The position numbers were made by a program, and so were the translations under genes. A stretch of DNA of 7,060 nt. Source: Hadesarchaea archaeon DG-33. GTDB taxonomy: Archaea; Hadarchaeota; Hadarchaeia; Hadarchaeales; Hadarchaeaceae. Below are positions 1 through 6,469 of the stretch, in pieces; the stretch's first letter is position 1, and each line of letters starts with the position of its first letter. The notes beneath the pieces are model-generated. The model saw only the letters and a program-made list of their open reading frames with translations, made no database searches and was not told the origin of the DNA. Location: NCBI GenBank assembly GCA_001515185.1, contig LQHI01000024.1, forward strand, positions 1 to 7,060, in the 5' to 3' direction.

Positions 1-1271
1 ATTTAATTTACACCACGCCGCAAAGGGCGATAATTTACCTTCAAAACCCAATGGTCGGAAAGCCAAAAGAAGTCGTCGACGATTTGCCGGCCGTCGTGAA
101 ACGAGACATGATTGTAGTCAGAGATATAGCCGATCTTAAGAAGAAAAAATTTAAACAAGCAATCCTTATCTTGGACAAGTATTCTGATATTGTAAAGTTT
201 GTTGATGATTTAATCGATTTAGAATGCCTTCAGATCCCAAATAGAGCCTTCAGCGTTTATGTCGGGGGAGATGAAAAATGCAGCGTGATCGAAAATGATT
301 TTGCAGTCCCTATTGTTGGCTCAAGAAAACTGCTGAAGATAGAAAATCGTGGGGAAATAGAGAAGGATTACTATTGGTTTGCCCAACAGGCGGGGATACC
401 CACCCCAAAATCTTTCGAAGTTGAGATAAAAAAAGACGAGATAAAATTTAAGAAAAAAATTGAACAGCCGATGATTTTAAAAACCGAATTTAAACACAGG
501 CAATTCGAAAGATCCTTTATTTTTGCCGCCAATTCAGATGATCTAGAACAAAAAGTCAAAAGAGAAGTTGAAATCGGAAATATAGATGAAGATGGTTTGA
601 AAATAGCAAGAATTGAAGAATACGTTCCTGGCCCCCATGCCAATTTCAATTATTTCTTCTCTCCGCTAAACGCAAAGGAAAGTTGGGGGGATGTCGAAAA
701 AGCATATGCGGAAATCTATAACACGTCCATAGAAGCGGCTAGATCGTGCTTAGCTAATGAATTTCTATCAATTGATGAAAGGAGAGAGGCCACCCACGAC
801 GGAGTCATAAGGTTACCAGCTGATGTCCAATTAAAAGCGGATTGGAGTAAGACACCGTATCCACTTAGTTTTGAGGTTACATTTCACGTGGATATTTCCA
901 TTAGAGAGTCCTTATTGAAAGATGTCCACAAAACTGCCAACGCTTTCCTAAAGGCAACTCAGGTTCATGAACCGCCGGGGATTCTCGGGGCGTGGTGTTT
1001 GCAAACTTTAATCACGTGGACTAAAATGGGAACCATCAGCGGGGTGAATTTAGGCTTGTATGATGTTCCAGAAGGATCGGAGGTCTTCATGCACACCCCG
1101 GTAACACAGGATGTTGCATTGAGACATGGAGGAGGGACTAACACTCATCTGGGAATTGGCTCAAAATACGCGAATGCGAAATATCAGAGAAGAATGAGCA
1201 TGGGAGACAGGATTGCGCTTGAGATAAAGAGGGCAATAAACCGTGACATGCTCGCGGAGCTCGTAACTTAA
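1..1271 (+). CDS. purP: PurP-family FAICAR synthetase (AICAR formate ligase, ATP-grasp), 5'-truncated by window edge
   Basis: This is the C-terminal portion of a PurP-type 5-formaminoimidazole-4-carboxamide ribonucleotide synthetase. In archaea the enzyme joins formate to AICAR using ATP, the penultimate step to IMP, in the cytosol. The first ATG is at 51, but the frame is open from base 3 to the edge and reads LIYTTPQRAIIYLQNP. That resembles the N-terminal domain of PurP, so the true start lies outside the window. Family marks, numbered from the ATG at 51: AFSVYVG near 66, the ATP-grasp segment PMILKTEFKHRQFERSF near 140-156, EEYVPGPHANFNYF near 189, DERREATHDGVIRLPA near 243, RESLL near 286, and the closing GGGTN, SMGDRIALEIK and ELVT. 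At least 422 residues are visible, against about 360 for the characterised Methanocaldococcus enzyme. Extra segments lie near 215-235 and before GGGTN, so this may be a longer paralogue whose reaction is untested. The stop is TAA at 1269. Confidence 0.88.
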   Translation, partial: LIYTTPQRAIIYLQNPMVGKPKEVVDDLPAVVKRDMIVVRDIADLKKKKFKQAILILDKYSDIVKFVDDLIDLECLQIPNRAFSVYVGGDEKCSVIENDFAVPIVGSRKLLKIENRGEIEKDYYWFAQQAGIPTPKSFEVEIKKDEIKFKKKIEQPMILKTEFKHRQFERSFIFAANSDDLEQKVKREVEIGNIDEDGLKIARIEEYVPGPHANFNYFFSPLNAKESWGDVEKAYAEIYNTSIEAARSCLANEFLSIDERREATHDGVIRLPADVQLKADWSKTPYPLSFEVTFHVDISIRESLLKDVHKTANAFLKATQVHEPPGILGAWCLQTLITWTKMGTISGVNLGLYDVPEGSEVFMHTPVTQDVALRHGGGTNTHLGIGSKYANAKYQRRMSMGDRIALEIKRAINRDMLAELVT

Positions 1272-1316
1272 TGGAATCGAGTATCAACAGATGCCAAACT
1301 AGGTAAAAGCCGAAAA

Positions 1317-1326
1317 TCTGTTTTTA
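1317..1326 (+). terminator. weak oligo-T terminator candidate after purP
   Basis: A short T run (CTGTTTTTA) lies about 50 bases past the purP stop, with no convincing hairpin before it. Archaeal termination often needs only a T-rich tract, but five Ts are marginal. Confidence 0.25.
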
Positions 1327-1354
1327 TCGCTTGCTGGGTTACTGCAAATGAAAA

Positions 1355-1367
1355 ACAAAATTTAAAT
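1355..1367 (+). promoter_or_regulatory. probable archaeal BRE/TATA promoter of the surface-protein gene
   Basis: An A-rich stretch (ACAAAA) runs directly into TTTAAAT at 1361-1367. The box is about 36 bases ahead of the ATG at 1400, so transcription would start near 1388-1391 and leave a leader of about ten bases. A partial Shine-Dalgarno (AAGGTAGG, 1385-1392) sits beside the expected start point. This is the only A/T-rich box in the spacer at a fitting distance. Confidence 0.5.
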
Positions 1368-1399
1368 CTGAACCAGCCAAACGTAAGGTAGGAAAACAT

Positions 1400-2992
1400 A
1401 TGCGAAAACCTTATCTCTGGTTTTTCGTATCTTTGCTGATTCTCGCCATACTACCAACGGTTGCGGCTGATAGGGGAATGTGGATCCCTCCTGAGGTGGA
1501 CGTTTATGGGCCAGGTCAAAAGGCGATCATCGCCTGGGACGGCGAACAGGAGATACTCATCCTCTCAACCGATGTTTATGTGTCGCCACAGTCTTTGGAG
1601 GGCGTGGATGGACGATGGGCAGTGGTGTCGGAGAGTACCCATGAAAACGTGTGGACGCTGACGTTGCTCTATATATACCGCGGTCGTCCAGAAAATAGGG
1701 GGAAGCTAGTAGTCACCCCCTTCGATCAGCACCTTCTTAGTGAAAATATTTGGGTGCTAGTGCCATCCCTTTTTGGAAATCCATCTGCGGGCATCCAGTC
1801 GCTCGAGGAGGTTAAAGATGGAATCGTATGGAAGCTAAAACCGTTGGAGGAGTGCATCCCCGAAAACATTTGGAAAAAAATTTGGACCCACGTCCCTCTG
1901 GGGGACGGAGGAGGGTCCGAGTGCGGAGGGACGCTCGAAGAAATCTTCTTGCCTGAGTGGTGGTCCACTTATGTTGGTCGAGAGGGGAGCTCCCTTCCCT
2001 TCACAAGTGAAAAGGTGTGGGCGCTTGAACCCTTAGATACGAAAGTTCGAAGTTGGGATCAGCGGATCCAAGATAGTTCAGCGGACCCAGATATTGAAAA
2101 CGGTGACTTCGCGATTTCTTCAACGAAGTTCACGCTTGCCGGGGAAAACATAGAAGTTCGGAATTGGACGCTAGCGCCACTCCATTGGAGCTTCGTGAAG
2201 GAGAACTTCCAGGTGTTAGAATTTTTGCCCTTGCCTTCCCTGCCAGAGGTAGAAAAGGGTAGTTTTGAGTCATTTGCTCAAATTCAGAGTTTGATTATGG
2301 AACATGCACCTGAATGGTTAGCTCCTCCTACGCGGGGGGCGGAGGGCCGGGGGGGTGTGGAGATAGTGTTTCACGAGCGAATAGGTGCTCATGATGTCAC
2401 GATAGTAAAAGTAACTAACGCCTCCGAGTTTATCACATGGGCAGAAAATTTCCTCGATAACCAGAACGTTGAACATGGGGCGCCTCCTGAGCGGCTTGGG
2501 GCAATAGTTGATACATACCTCCAACGTGGCATGAACTACTTCGTCTTTGATCTCATCGAGGTCGGTCTTTCCCAACACAGCATTGACCCGCTCGTCTACC
2601 GCTTCCAGAGTGACTTTCTTTACTACCCACTGGAGATATCATCGCTCGCCTCCGGCTCGACAAATATAACGTTGTTCACCTTGACGCATGATGGTATTGA
2701 CGAGCAATATGTATCTAAGAGCATCGAGGTTCGACTAGGGTTCGATGTGAGCGAGAATGAACTCCAGTTAATCGATCCCGAAATTGCAGAACTATTCCAT
2801 GGAAGTGCCCGCTTGACGGTGCTGACCTACAATGGAGCGCTGGAGAATTTGAAAGGAGATTTGATGCTTCTAGAAGAAGTCGATCAATTGCTCGCGGCTG
2901 CGTGGGCGGCCGCGGTCATCCTAATTTTTCTTGGGATATTCGCTATTATCTACAAACTCAGCCCGTACTATAAGACTGGCCCACCAAGTTGA
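1400..2992 (+). CDS. DUF2330-like secreted, C-terminally anchored surface protein with repeat-expanded centre
   Basis: Function is unknown. Residues 1-23 form a signal peptide (MRKP, a hydrophobic core, then VAA before D24), and residues about 497-518 form one membrane helix followed by a 12-residue polar tail. The protein is therefore a type I surface protein with an outside body. The mature start DRGMW..., with VYGPGQKAIIAWDG and ILILSTDV, reads like the N-terminus of archaeal DUF2330-like proteins. The second half, from VLEFLPLPSLPEVEKG near 272 through HERIGAHDVTIVKV at 325-338 to FLYYPLEISSL, reads like the remainder of the same fold. Between them, about residues 57-267, lies an insertion with at least six degenerate copies of a [VI]W-x-L-x-P-L element. 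The ATG at 1400 is supported by the promoter at 1361 and the clean signal peptide. The 3' end abuts an ABC permease remnant on the other strand. The family call is from memory and moderate; the topology is more certain. Confidence 0.78.
   Translation: MRKPYLWFFVSLLILAILPTVAADRGMWIPPEVDVYGPGQKAIIAWDGEQEILILSTDVYVSPQSLEGVDGRWAVVSESTHENVWTLTLLYIYRGRPENRGKLVVTPFDQHLLSENIWVLVPSLFGNPSAGIQSLEEVKDGIVWKLKPLEECIPENIWKKIWTHVPLGDGGGSECGGTLEEIFLPEWWSTYVGREGSSLPFTSEKVWALEPLDTKVRSWDQRIQDSSADPDIENGDFAISSTKFTLAGENIEVRNWTLAPLHWSFVKENFQVLEFLPLPSLPEVEKGSFESFAQIQSLIMEHAPEWLAPPTRGAEGRGGVEIVFHERIGAHDVTIVKVTNASEFITWAENFLDNQNVEHGAPPERLGAIVDTYLQRGMNYFVFDLIEVGLSQHSIDPLVYRFQSDFLYYPLEISSLASGSTNITLFTLTHDGIDEQYVSKSIEVRLGFDVSENELQLIDPEIAELFHGSARLTVLTYNGALENLKGDLMLLEEVDQLLAAAWAAAVILIFLGIFAIIYKLSPYYKTGPPS
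1643..2230 (+). repeat. degenerate coding repeat: ENxW / [VI]W-x-L-x-P-L modules
   Basis: Within the surface protein, elements of the type ENVWTLTLL, ENIWVLVPS, VWKLKPL, IWTHVPL, EKVWALEPL and NWTLAPL recur at residues 84, 117, 143, 161, 206 and 255. They are followed by ENFQVLEFLPLP at 268, which belongs to the conserved domain. Spacing is irregular (18-49 residues). The E-N dipeptide precedes three of the W elements and also occurs at 249 and 268. The pattern suggests old duplications of the ENxxVLEFLPLP strand that have since diverged. The copies are too divergent to count as DNA repeats. Confidence 0.5.
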
Positions 2993-3262
2993 CAATGAGA
3001 GTTGAGACCAAGAAATGGATAGGATGCACACCAACGGAGCGTAAACCAGCAGGACGACCGCCGAAAGCAAGTTCGGCCGCAGGAGATAACCAAAAAGCTG
3101 GAAGGTGAGCAAATCGACAACTGCCACAAGACCCGCAAATGATGCAAAGGTCGCTGCCATCGCGGGCACGAAAGCACCCAATCCCTTCCCTATCAAAAGT
3201 TCAAAATCACTCGTGGGCGTCGCGAGCAACGGCTCAAGCACCCGAACCAGTGTCTCAGCAAC
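2993..3262 (-). pseudogene. remnant of an ABC-2 type transporter permease
   Basis: On the minus strand, 3244 down to about 3011 encodes LEPLLATPTSDFELLIGKGL, then two hydrophobic spans (FVPAMAATFASFAGLVAVV and LLSAVVLLVYAPLVCILSIS). LEPLLATPxSDxELLxGK is the hallmark of ABC-2 permeases that move substrates or proteins with a partner ATPase. Full permeases have six helices and about 250-400 residues; only the middle survives. The frame is open from the stop at 3365-3367 to a stop at 2921-2923, but upstream sequence (KLHPADLKAAVAETLVR) is only loosely family-like. The expected following motif (LNVLISSRVSD) is missing. Past 2993 the frame is simply antisense to the neighbouring gene. The possible GTG at 3241 has no convincing initiation signals. 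No ATPase gene is nearby, so I read it as a truncated, non-functional remnant, and as the only identifiable content of the 351-base gap 2993-3343. Confidence 0.7.
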
Positions 3263-3330
3263 TGCCGCTTTTAGGTCTGCGGGGTGGAGTTTGCCGAACG
3301 CATACAGCTTTCGAAGAGGATAATTCGAAC

Positions 3331-3334
3331 GGAG
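3331..3334 (+). promoter_or_regulatory. Shine-Dalgarno of the M50-like gene
   Basis: GGAG lies nine bases ahead of the ATG at 3344, a normal spacing, and supports that start over the in-frame ATG at codon 18, which would cut into the first membrane helix. I see no clear TATA box upstream, so the promoter of this unit is unplaced. Confidence 0.45.
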
Positions 3335-3343
3335 CTCAAGTAA

Positions 3344-4045
3344 ATGAAGAATCGTTTGCAGTTTCTATCCATATTTCTCTCCGTTGGTTTCATTATGAAG
3401 ATTCTAGGAGAGGTGATTCACGAAGTTATAGGCCATGGTTTCTTTGTCCTTTTGTTTGGGGGAACCATCACAAGGGTTCACATAGCCCTTTTGTGGCCTT
3501 ACGAACTCTCTTCTATAAGATTTAGCCCACCTGCTAACGGTTTTGAGCCATCACAGTTGGCTTGGATAGCCGGGGGAGGTATCTTAATCTGTTTAATAAT
3601 CTCCTATCTCCTCCAATTGTTTCTCTTGTTTAGAAAATCAAGTTGGCCGATTTCAATTTCTCTTTTCTGGCTTGCTTTCTGGACCTTCATTAACCCTGTT
3701 GGGTATCTTATAATGGGGGGAATAAAACCGTTCGGCGACGTTGCCAACTTGATAAATAGAGGTATCCTCACCCAAGAAATCGTTCTGGCTTTGGGTCTTT
3801 TCCTCTTCCTTTTGGGTTTCTTTTCTCTTTCAAGGATTTTGGGAGAGAGCCTCATCAAAACAAGAGTCATCAAGAAAGTCAAGAATGGCATAGTTTTGTT
3901 TTGGTTCATTATCCCATTCATTACATTAGTGAATCTGATTGGATACGGACAACCCTGGATTTCTTTCCCCATAAGCTTCATACCCGTGCTCTTGGCCTAT
4001 GCATACACGCCACTTAAAGATCGTCTGTTCAAAAGGCTAAAATGA
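3344..4045 (+). CDS. M50-like multi-pass membrane protein with HExxxH motif, possible intramembrane metalloprotease
   Basis: This is a 233-residue polytopic membrane protein with about five or six hydrophobic spans (near 5-22, 27-50, 72-96, 101-124, 144-162 and 180-218, the last possibly two helices). The sequence HEVIGHG at 26-32 resembles the zinc site of site-2-type (M50) proteases. There are three residues, not two, between Glu27 and His31, so it is HExxxH. Further on, WIAGGGI at 74-80 recalls the AGG/AGP turn after the first helices of M50 proteins, and NP at 117-118 with GGIKPFGD ending in Asp132 recalls the NxxP...D element that supplies the third ligand. These order-conserved marks support an M50-like fold, but activity and substrate are unknown. 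It starts with an ATG behind GGAG. It lies only seven bases ahead of the CPBP protease gene, so the two are probably co-transcribed and may serve the same membrane process. Confidence 0.72.
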   Translation: MKNRLQFLSIFLSVGFIMKILGEVIHEVIGHGFFVLLFGGTITRVHIALLWPYELSSIRFSPPANGFEPSQLAWIAGGGILICLIISYLLQLFLLFRKSSWPISISLFWLAFWTFINPVGYLIMGGIKPFGDVANLINRGILTQEIVLALGLFLFLLGFFSLSRILGESLIKTRVIKKVKNGIVLFWFIIPFITLVNLIGYGQPWISFPISFIPVLLAYAYTPLKDRLFKRLK

Positions 4046-4052
4046 TGGACAA

Positions 4053-4658
4053 ATGGTGAAAAAAGTGAAAAGAAACACCCTCATCATGAAAGTCTTTCCA
4101 GCTTTGATTATATTTTTCCTTTGGCTGGACGGATGGTTCTATCCCCTCCTACTCTTGCCTTTACTCTACGTAATTGTTGTTGAGAAGAAGGGTTTGGAGT
4201 TCCTTGGTTTTCGGGAAGAAAAGTTGGGTCTGTCGATATTGCTAGGCTTGACCATCACTGTGATTCTCGTTCTGGTGTATCTTCCTATCTTCGTTTATTA
4301 TATCCCCATGTTACAAGTAGCTTCTATTGGCTTTTACGTTGTCTTCACGGATGTTGTGTGGTATCCTCTCTACGAGGAAGTTGCTTACAGGGGTTTTTTT
4401 CTCGCGCATTTCACGAATCCGGATGATTCTCCTTTCTCACGCAGGGGACTCCTACTGAACCTATCACAGGCGGCACTATTCCTTTCGGTGCATCACAAAC
4501 ATGTGACAGCGGGTCAGCCCCTGCTCCTGACACCCGTTTTCCTCCTAGGATTTCTAAACGGCTTCATATTCCTAAGAACCAGAACCGTAATCGGTTGCAT
4601 CGCCTCTCATTCAATTCTCAACGGAGTAGCGCTTCTTTTAAACCAAATAATGGTCTAA
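4053..4658 (+). CDS. CPBP family (CAAX/Abi) intramembrane glutamic protease
   Basis: This 201-residue multi-pass membrane protein carries all the core motifs of the CPBP family (PF02517), which includes Rce1-type CAAX endopeptidases. They are EExxxR at 108-113 (EEVAYR), FxxxH at 143-147 (FLSVH, followed by a second His), and HxxxN at 186-190 (HSILN). In Rce1 homologues these residues form the active site within the membrane. All are present, so the protein is probably catalytically competent. Length is typical for the family. Hydrophobic spans lie near 12-42, 58-80, 90-106, 132-147, 157-175 and 178-198. The start at 4053 is seven bases beyond the upstream stop; two closer ATGs (4042, 4045) are out of frame. 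Substrates in archaea are mostly unknown, and roles range from prenyl-protein processing to bacteriocin self-immunity. An oligo-T tract closes the unit just downstream. Confidence 0.9.
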   Translation: MVKKVKRNTLIMKVFPALIIFFLWLDGWFYPLLLLPLLYVIVVEKKGLEFLGFREEKLGLSILLGLTITVILVLVYLPIFVYYIPMLQVASIGFYVVFTDVVWYPLYEEVAYRGFFLAHFTNPDDSPFSRRGLLLNLSQAALFLSVHHKHVTAGQPLLLTPVFLLGFLNGFIFLRTRTVIGCIASHSILNGVALLLNQIMV

Positions 4659-4675
4659 GGATTGTTCATAACTTA

Positions 4676-4695
4676 CTTTTTATTCTCTTTTTTTG
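4676..4695 (+). terminator. oligo-T terminator after the M50-like/CPBP unit
   Basis: Two T-rich runs (CTTTTTATT and CTCTTTTTTTG) begin 18 bases past the CPBP stop. Intrinsic termination in archaea works on such T tracts without a hairpin. It separates the two-gene unit from the caspase-like gene, which has its own promoter. Confidence 0.65.
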
Positions 4696-4722
4696 TGGTG
4701 TAGCGCAGAATGAAGCTGGGCC

Positions 4723-4748
4723 TTCTTAAAGTTCTTAAAGGTTTTATA
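4723..4748 (+). promoter_or_regulatory. promoter of the caspase-like gene: tandem TTCTTAAAG repeat plus TATA-like box
   Basis: The 9-mer TTCTTAAAG occurs twice back to back (4723-4731, 4732-4740) and runs straight into GTTTTATA (TATA-like, 4742-4748). The AAAG before the box fits an archaeal BRE. Transcription would start near 4770, a few bases ahead of the SD at 4773-4779 and the TTG at 4782. The perfect tandem repeat may bind a regulator. The same bases could encode the N-terminus of the longer reading (LLKVLK), so promoter and long CDS are competing explanations. Confidence 0.5.
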
Positions 4749-4772
4749 CTAACAAACTCAGTTCTAGTGAAA

Positions 4773-4779
4773 GGGGTGA
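4773..4779 (+). promoter_or_regulatory. Shine-Dalgarno deciding a TTG start
   Basis: GGGGTGA is a near-ideal match to the 16S 3' end and ends two bases ahead of TTG at 4782. The gap is short but usable. By contrast I see no good SD ahead of the ATG at 4710. Confidence 0.45.
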
Positions 4780-4781
4780 CT

Positions 4782-6440
4782 TTGAATAAAACCGGAACCT
4801 CTGTGATTCTAACTGTAGCAATCATCTTGGCCTTGATATGCGCTGCGATAGTTGGATATATTTGGATATCAAAACCGACGGAAGAGGAACCCGAGCCGTC
4901 CGTAATCACCGCCGATGAAGCTACCCAAATTCTACTCAATAACATCATAAAACCTGATGAATTAAACTACGATCTCATCGCATTCATGTGGCCGGAACCA
5001 CTGAATCCTGGAGATAAAATCGCTCCTCACGATATCTTGGGAGACACCTACGCCATGGAAGAGAATACTTGGTTCTTCTGGGTGAACGACTTTCCCTTCG
5101 CTATGTTCTCACACCCCACCAGGTATGTATTCATCAACGCCTCGACCGGAGATTACACCATCGAGATAGAGGGTTGGTGGCCTCAACTAAATGAAGAAGA
5201 CCTGTGGGGAACCCATGAGGAATACTTGAACAAGGATTACTGGGTTTACTCAACCTATGAAAATTCTCCAAGTTTAACTGATTTTATTTCCAATATTGTA
5301 GCTTTTAGTGTGTCTGCAGGCCCCAATCCATCAGGTGGTAATCGAGCCATAATCATCGAGGGTCCAATGGGGCCTAACTGGGACATTACCACATCGGCTG
5401 GTGAGTGGCACTATTTGATGGAAAATATCTTCGGTTTTGGCGTGACTCATCTTGGGCCATTTGAGGATAACGCTCCTACAGAGAATAACATAGACAATGC
5501 TATGGACAATCTGGGAAAGAATATGAAACCGTGCGAGAATCTTTCAATTTACATAACCGGGCACGGGAGGGAGAATGACGGAGCCGTGGACATGGGTAAT
5601 GGTTACTATCTCACGCCGGAGCAGTTCTCCAAGTGGGTGTGCCGGATAGAAAACGGAACTCATATATCCGTGACCGTGGCTTCCTGCTACTCTGGTAAAT
5701 GGATCAACGCGCTGAAAAAATGGGATAACAAGGTGGAGATAATATACACGTCGACCGATGAAAACAGCGTTGGCTGGGGTGATGTAGACCACAAAAATAC
5801 CACTTTTGCAAAGTACCGGGAGGCGGTAGATAACGGGGACGCCGCGCCAGATCCAAATCCAGACGATATTGGCCTAGAAGCGATAAGCGGCTTGGTCGAG
5901 GACATGGAGGCTCTGGTGGAAAATTTCAAGAGGGGGGACATATCCTGGGTGACACTATGGCAGGAGGCTATCAAAACCGCCAAAGAAAAAGACGCCGCCT
6001 TCAAAAACCCGGCTTTCTTTAAGAAATGGACCGAGAACAACCGTCCTGATCTTTACCCCCCATGTAGCAGTAAGGGTGTCGAAAACCCCCAAGAATGGAA
6101 ATCGGACAAAGCGAGGGATATCACGCCCCCAGGGGTGGTATCAACTTCTCCCAAAAATATGCAGGGGGAGGTGCCCGTAGACACCACTATAAACGTGACA
6201 TTCAGCGAGGGGATGAATAAAACCGCCACGCAGAATGCTTTCTTGATTTATCCTCAAGTTGACGGTGAATTCAGCTGGATCGGTAACACGATGATCTTCA
6301 TACCACATGAAAAATTATTTCCTGAAACTTTTTATGAAGTGATGATCAGCGCCGATGCGATGGACATGGCCCTGAATAATTTGGAAGATGACTATTTTTG
6401 GACTTTCTGGACCCAGTGGATGCTCCCGGAGGGGCCGTGA
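4782..6440 (+). CDS. membrane-anchored extracellular caspase-like (clan CD) peptidase with C-terminal Big_5 Ig-like domain
   Basis: I place the start at TTG 4782 (552 residues) because a TATA-like box and SD sit just before it and the N-terminus MNKTGTSVILT is a clean signal anchor. ATG 4710 would add 24 residues. Residues 8-29 are a membrane helix, then an acidic linker (TEEEPEPS). About 45-160 is a domain with FSHPTRYVFINASTGDYTIE and paired Trp (WW). About 185-345 is a caspase/legumain-like fold: NRAIIIEG strand, YITGHG with His261, and VASCYSG with Cys302, the His-Cys pair of clan CD, followed by IIYTSTDENSVGWGD. About 345-440 is a charged helical stretch. About 446-545 is an SbsA-like Big_5 domain (ITPPGVVSTSP...NVTFSEGMN). 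The Cys-His pair is intact, so peptidase activity is likely but the substrate is unknown. The anchor puts the body outside the cell. The gene follows two membrane protease-like genes but is separately promoted. Confidence 0.85.
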   Translation: MNKTGTSVILTVAIILALICAAIVGYIWISKPTEEEPEPSVITADEATQILLNNIIKPDELNYDLIAFMWPEPLNPGDKIAPHDILGDTYAMEENTWFFWVNDFPFAMFSHPTRYVFINASTGDYTIEIEGWWPQLNEEDLWGTHEEYLNKDYWVYSTYENSPSLTDFISNIVAFSVSAGPNPSGGNRAIIIEGPMGPNWDITTSAGEWHYLMENIFGFGVTHLGPFEDNAPTENNIDNAMDNLGKNMKPCENLSIYITGHGRENDGAVDMGNGYYLTPEQFSKWVCRIENGTHISVTVASCYSGKWINALKKWDNKVEIIYTSTDENSVGWGDVDHKNTTFAKYREAVDNGDAAPDPNPDDIGLEAISGLVEDMEALVENFKRGDISWVTLWQEAIKTAKEKDAAFKNPAFFKKWTENNRPDLYPPCSSKGVENPQEWKSDKARDITPPGVVSTSPKNMQGEVPVDTTINVTFSEGMNKTATQNAFLIYPQVDGEFSWIGNTMIFIPHEKLFPETFYEVMISADAMDMALNNLEDDYFWTFWTQWMLPEGP

Positions 6441-6469
6441 AAAGTTGACTCCTTAGCCTTGAAGTTTTA

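Noticed and set aside
1272..1399. tRNA or small RNA in the spacer after purP
   Set aside because: No cloverleaf, T-loop (GGTTCAAATCC-like) or stable hairpin is visible; the spacer is accounted for by a promoter and a weak T tract.
2921..3241. Minus-strand frame of 106 codons as an intact small membrane protein
   Set aside because: The similarity is to the interior of a much larger ABC-2 permease, the GTG start falls inside the conserved motif, and the last 24 codons are antisense to the neighbouring gene. A remnant is the simpler reading.
3139..3525. Plus-strand open frame of 128 codons bridging the gap and the M50-like gene
   Set aside because: Its product is low-complexity Ser/Arg/His-rich with no recognisable domain. 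It overlaps the ABC permease remnant on the opposite strand and the M50-like gene in another frame, which both explain the region better.
3604..3981. Minus-strand frame of 125 codons opposite the M50-like gene
   Set aside because: The plus strand has a coherent multi-pass protein with ordered motifs and a Shine-Dalgarno; the antisense product has none.
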